The notes beneath the pieces were generated by a model that saw only the letters and a list, made by a program, of their open reading frames with translations, searched no databases and was not told the origin of the DNA. The position numbers and the translations under genes are program-made. A stretch of DNA of 64,000 nucleotides from Methanomicrobia archaeon DTU008 (lineage in GTDB: Archaea > Thermoplasmatota > Thermoplasmata > Methanomassiliicoccales > Methanomassiliicoccaceae). Positions 61,162 to 64,000 of the stretch are shown piece after piece (positions within the stretch are counted from its first letter, which is position 1; every line of letters starts with the position of its first letter). The DNA lies in NCBI GenBank assembly GCA_001512965.1, contig LFRW01000024.1, positions 1-64,000 of the forward strand. The letters are read 5' to 3'.

Positions 61162-62172
61162 ATGGGCCGATACCCCTTCCTGACCTGTGCTAAGAGGTTT
61201 CTCTCGGCAAGAGGACAGACCTACGCCGAGGCTACGGCCAAAGAGCTGCAAAGGAGATACAGGCGCATGGAGAAGGATCTGAAGATGCTTGTCGAGAACG
61301 GTAAGGCCACTTCGGCCAATCCGGAGAAGATGAGCGCGGAGGATGTCCTGGCCTACATCAACCTGTTGAAGTCAAGAGGGCTGAAGGAGAAGGCTATCGG
61401 CCACAATCTGACAGCACTAAAGAACCTCTTGGACTACATGGGCAATCCATCTGTCCAGAGATTCAAGGCAAAGTATACCTTCGCAGTTCCCAAGAGCAGG
61501 AGCCCCAGGCTCCCGGCGATGGATGATAGGGACTTCCAGACAATACTCAGAAAGGCGAGTTCGATAGATAGCCTGGACTGGAAGCGGCTAAGAGCCTATA
61601 CCCTGGTCGTCATGGCCCTTTGCACAGGCATGCGCAACAAGGAGCTTCGTCTTTGTCAGGTGTGCGACCTGCACATAGATGAGATGAAGGTTCGGGCGGA
61701 GCATGTCAAAGGTGAGGGAACTTACGGTCAGGCGAGAGAGATCGCCATCAGGCCGGAAGCGAGAGAAACGCTTGTCAAATATCTTAGAGCAAGGAACAAG
61801 TTGGTAGCGGAGCAGTCTCCCGGCAACCTAGCCCTATTCCCAGCCTTACGGGGCAAGGGTGACGGATACCTCTCTTCCAACGGTCTAGAGAACATGAAAC
61901 GACTTGTGGAGTCGGAGACGGGAATCAAATTCGACCTGAGGATGTGCCGCAGGACCTACGGTCAGAGAGCCATCGATGAGGGCGTTAGCACAGAGGCGGT
62001 TTCTCAGCTCCTAGGGCACTCCACGACCAAGACCACAGAGAACTACTACTGCCGCATGAGGCAAGACACGGCGATAAGGGAAGCTCACAACGTCTGGCAA
62101 GTGCCAAAGAGCTACCCAGATGCAAAAACCCCCAAAATTGAATCCGGAAGGTGGGAGCCTGGCTATGCATGA
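61162..62172 (+). CDS. Tyrosine recombinase / integrase
   Basis: An XerC/D-like integrase, about 336 residues from the ATG at 61162, which has AGGAGGGG seven bases upstream; the track's longer start (60997) adds a low-complexity leader across a hairpin. The N-terminal SAM-like core-binding domain includes TYAEATAKELQRRYRRMEKDL. The catalytic domain has TGMRNKELRL (Arg I), HVKGEG (Lys), DLRMCRRTYGQ in place of the usual HxLRH (box II His replaced), and LLGHSTTKTTENYY with the nucleophilic Tyr. It presumably integrated the element. Confidence 0.87.
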   Translation: MGRYPFLTCAKRFLSARGQTYAEATAKELQRRYRRMEKDLKMLVENGKATSANPEKMSAEDVLAYINLLKSRGLKEKAIGHNLTALKNLLDYMGNPSVQRFKAKYTFAVPKSRSPRLPAMDDRDFQTILRKASSIDSLDWKRLRAYTLVVMALCTGMRNKELRLCQVCDLHIDEMKVRAEHVKGEGTYGQAREIAIRPEARETLVKYLRARNKLVAEQSPGNLALFPALRGKGDGYLSSNGLENMKRLVESETGIKFDLRMCRRTYGQRAIDEGVSTEAVSQLLGHSTTKTTENYYCRMRQDTAIREAHNVWQVPKSYPDAKTPKIESGRWEPGYA

Positions 62173-62483
62173 GAGTGCGGGGGGAGGAATGGCGCAGTAA
62201 GCCTTGCGGTCCTTCCCGCTCCATGAAATGACGACCTCCCCCTATGGCCGAATCACGATCCTACCGGTGCCTCGCCCAAGGCAAGCTCCCCTGGCATGCA
62301 GTTTCTCCAATTGCCGGGCGAATGGTGCATTGGATCGGTCATCCTAGCGCCTGATGGGCGCCAGTGCCGAAAGGTAGGCACGGCTCCACATGCACCACCA
62401 TCGCCCGGAACGGCCGCCGACGCTCAGGGCGCCTCTTCCGGCCGATGGCCCCCGGTATGCCTTGATGGGCGATGGGGAAGGTA
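62173..62483. other. Region downstream of the integrase
   Basis: GC-rich and without a supported gene; the ORFs here are antisense to each other and to the SnoaL-like gene. A right-hand attachment site could lie here, but I found no repeat matching the left side of the element. Confidence 0.35.
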
Positions 62484-62948
62484 TCAGGCGTCCTCGTTCG
62501 TCAGCAGGTCGTCGGGTTCCGCGGGCACCAGATCCAGCTGGTGGAATAGGCTCGCGATGTCCACCATGTCCCAATGTTCCACGATCTTGCCGTCCTTCAG
62601 CCGGTAGGCGTCGAGCTGCCATATCTCGAACCTCCTCCCGGTCGGCGCCTTTCCGCGGAACGTCCCCGTGTGGGTGCCCCTGACTATGGAGCGGACCCAA
62701 ACCATGTCCTTCTCGGCTACGGAGTCCTGGACATCGAAGTGAAGGTCTGGAAAGGCCGAGTACCAGGATGCCATGGCCAGCTGGAAGCCGGGCCAGCCGT
62801 CCGGCAGGTCTAGCATGCTGTGCTGCTTCACATCGTAGGCGAGCAATTCGTCGGCGTGGTCCAGGTCACCTGTGTTGAGGAACTCATCGTAGAATCGCAG
62901 GACCAGCAATCTGTTCTCCTCTGGATGCCATGTGATCGTTCCGGCCAT
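62484..62948 (-). CDS. SnoaL-like ester cyclase-family protein
   Basis: A 154-residue NTF2-like protein. RLLVLRFYDEFLNTGDLDHADELLAYDVKQH, PGFQLAMASWYSAFPDLHFDVQD, GTHTGTFRGKAPTGRRFEIWQLDAYRLKDGKIVEHWDMVD are characteristic of SnoaL-like cyclases and related small-molecule-binding proteins. The substrate is unknown; archaeal members are rarely characterised. A minus-strand tgtttatctag (62971-62981) serves as TATA-like box ~28 nt before the ATG, so the mRNA is probably leaderless. Confidence 0.87.
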   Translation of the reverse strand: MAGTITWHPEENRLLVLRFYDEFLNTGDLDHADELLAYDVKQHSMLDLPDGWPGFQLAMASWYSAFPDLHFDVQDSVAEKDMVWVRSIVRGTHTGTFRGKAPTGRRFEIWQLDAYRLKDGKIVEHWDMVDIASLFHQLDLVPAEPDDLLTNEDA

Positions 62949-63015
62949 GAGGATGAAGTCGGAGCGGCCGCTAGATAAACATCATGTCGTGCACTGAAAC
63001 GCAGAACGGACAAAT

Positions 63016-63025
63016 CCTATTATAG
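63016..63025 (+). promoter_or_regulatory. TATA-like box of the phenylacetate-CoA ligase gene
   Basis: cctattatag, about 40 nt before the ATG at 63061, giving a short leader of ~15 nt. Confidence 0.45.
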
Positions 63026-63060
63026 TGACCGTGTTATTCCTTAGCACTCCAAGTGATCAT

Positions 63061-64000
63061 ATGACATGCTGGGACCCCCGAATCGAGGAGATGTCCAAGG
63101 ACGACCTTCAGGCCTTGCAATATAAACACCTCAAGACGCTGGTGTACAAGCTCTACTCGTTCTCACCATTCTACCATGGGCGCATGAAGGCCGCCAACGT
63201 GCACCCCGACGACATCCGTTCCCTTCAGGACATCGTCAAGCTGCCGTTCATGTACAAGAAGGACCTCCGTGACAATTATCCGGACAAGATGTTCCTTGGC
63301 GGTCAGGACGAACTGGTGCGCTATCACGTATCCTCCGGAACCACTGGAAAACCTACCGTGGTAGGATACACGCAGAACGACCTGAACAACTGGTCGGAAT
63401 CGGTGGCCAGGGCGCTCACCTCGATCGGACTTGGCAGGAAGGACATAATCCAGATCAGTTATGGCTATGGCCTGTTCACGGGGGGTCTCGGCCTTCACTA
63501 CGGTGCCGAGAGGATCGGCGCCACCGTCGTTCCAGCCTCTGTGGGGAACACCGAGCGACAGATAGAGCTCATCCAGGACCTCAACGTCACCGCCATATGC
63601 TGCACACCATCATACATGGTGCATCTGGCCGAGACCTCCAAGAAGATGGGGGTCGACATCGCCAAGGACACCAGGCTTAGGACCGCGGTGCTAGGTGCTG
63701 AACCCTGGTCGGAGAAGATGAGGCGCCGCATCAAGGAGCTCACCGGCGTGAAGGCGTACGACATCTACGGCACCTCCGAGCTCTCCGGACCGCTGTTCAC
63801 CGAATGCACCGAGCAGAACGGCATACATGTGTGGGGGGACCTTGCATATGTGGAGGTGCTCGACCCGGAGACCGGGGAGCAGCTCGGTCCCGGAGAGAAG
63901 GGTGAGCTGGTCGTAACCATGCTTCAGAAGGAGGCCCTCCCCATGATCCGTTACCGCATAGGCGACATAACCTCCTATGACGACTCCGTATGCCCCTGCG
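63061..64000 (+). CDS. paaK: Phenylacetate-CoA ligase (5' part, cut by the window end)
   Basis: An adenylate-forming CoA ligase that activates phenylacetate or related aryl acids; the first 313 residues are present, out of about 430 expected. Blocks seen: YHVSSGTTGKPTVVGYT (AMP-binding P-loop), QISYGYGLFTGGLGLHYGAER, CCTPSYMVHLAET, VLGAEPWSEKMRR, YDIYGTSELSGP and MIRYRIGDIT. In methanogens these enzymes usually act with indolepyruvate:ferredoxin oxidoreductase in aromatic amino-acid metabolism. The ORF runs off the window and so is missing from the track. Confidence 0.93.
   Translation, partial: MTCWDPRIEEMSKDDLQALQYKHLKTLVYKLYSFSPFYHGRMKAANVHPDDIRSLQDIVKLPFMYKKDLRDNYPDKMFLGGQDELVRYHVSSGTTGKPTVVGYTQNDLNNWSESVARALTSIGLGRKDIIQISYGYGLFTGGLGLHYGAERIGATVVPASVGNTERQIELIQDLNVTAICCTPSYMVHLAETSKKMGVDIAKDTRLRTAVLGAEPWSEKMRRRIKELTGVKAYDIYGTSELSGPLFTECTEQNGIHVWGDLAYVEVLDPETGEQLGPGEKGELVVTMLQKEALPMIRYRIGDITSYDDSVCPC

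Larger units (their letters stand above)
58358..62172 (+). mobile_element. Candidate integrated plasmid- or virus-like element
   Basis: Four same-strand genes of mobile-element character: Rep-like initiator, zinc-ribbon protein, PD-(D/E)XK nuclease and tyrosine integrase. The middle (59.5-61.0 kb) is more A/T-rich than the flanks. Boundaries are set to the first and last gene; I could not find exact attachment repeats, so true ends may lie outside. Confidence 0.6.

Noticed and set aside
1-64000. CRISPR array.
   Set aside because: No regularly spaced direct repeats were seen, and no cas genes are present.

Overview
The window is archaeal chromosomal DNA. Archaeal-type genes include a group II thermosome subunit, the DnaG-type primase, bifunctional fructose-1,6-bisphosphate aldolase/phosphatase, archaeal GluRS and AspRS, Trm1, NreA, the methanopterin-pathway dihydroneopterin aldolase MptD, and a tRNA-Ser with a small intron at position 37/38. 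Many genes have an A/T-rich TATA-like box about 25-30 nt before the start codon and no Shine-Dalgarno sequence, as expected for leaderless archaeal transcripts. The GC-rich codon use, the tetrahydromethanopterin gene and the gene repertoire fit a Thermoplasmatota methanogen of the Methanomassiliicoccales type. That placement is an inference; no marker gene was searched.

Layout. 0-3.3 kb: iron regulation and uptake (DtxR-FeoA regulator, FeoB) and a hemerythrin-like protein. 3.5-15 kb: housekeeping and signalling genes (GluRS, UbiD-family decarboxylase, MASE3-type histidine kinase, PurA, Trm1 with a THEP1-type NTPase, MptD, NadA, LysE-type exporter). 15.3-21.1 kb: a surface-glycan or glycolipid cluster (flippase-like membrane protein, GT2, UDP-sugar epimerase, two paralogous GT-C-like membrane proteins, a lone Lrp/AsnC RAM domain). 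21.2-30.4 kb: RusA-type resolvase, a second hemerythrin-like protein, AspRS, ferredoxin, FBP aldolase/phosphatase with TpiA, RimI-like acetyltransferase, a LonB-like AAA ATPase without its protease domain, and DnaG. 30.7-36.3 kb: ubiquitin-like GG protein, tRNA-Ser(CGA), a third hemerythrin-like protein, LarE and LarB for the nickel-pincer cofactor, a degenerate PolX-PHP protein, and a double-GNAT protein.

36.6-44.1 kb: a BspA-type leucine-rich surface protein interrupted by one stop codon in its signal peptide, a UbiA/polyprenyl-synthase pair, NreA with an overlapping radical-SAM protein, and the thermosome. 44.1-53.2 kb is a visibly more A/T-rich, gene-poor accessory island. It holds two more broken surface-protein genes, an OB-fold protein, two tandem short serine recombinases, proline dehydrogenase, a six-TM AceTr-like protein and a tiny ribbon-helix-helix-like protein. 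53.2-58.2 kb: CrcB fluoride channel, a double-ACT/metallo-beta-lactamase fusion, a multi-PAS/GAF histidine kinase and a cytochrome-b5-like protein. 58.3-62.2 kb looks like an integrated plasmid- or virus-like element (Rep-like protein, zinc-ribbon protein, PD-(D/E)XK nuclease, tyrosine integrase). The window ends with a SnoaL-like protein and a phenylacetate-CoA ligase cut off by the window edge.

The most notable observations are: (i) a PolX-PHP protein that has lost polymerase catalytic aspartates and several PHP metal ligands; (ii) three predicted surface proteins, all disrupted near the signal peptide; (iii) a LonB-like ATPase with a zinc ribbon in the insert and no peptidase; (iv) a tandem overlapping pair of minimal serine recombinases; and (v) the 58-62 kb element, whose Rep-like protein has only half of the HUH motif. 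All calls come from reading motifs; no database search was run.
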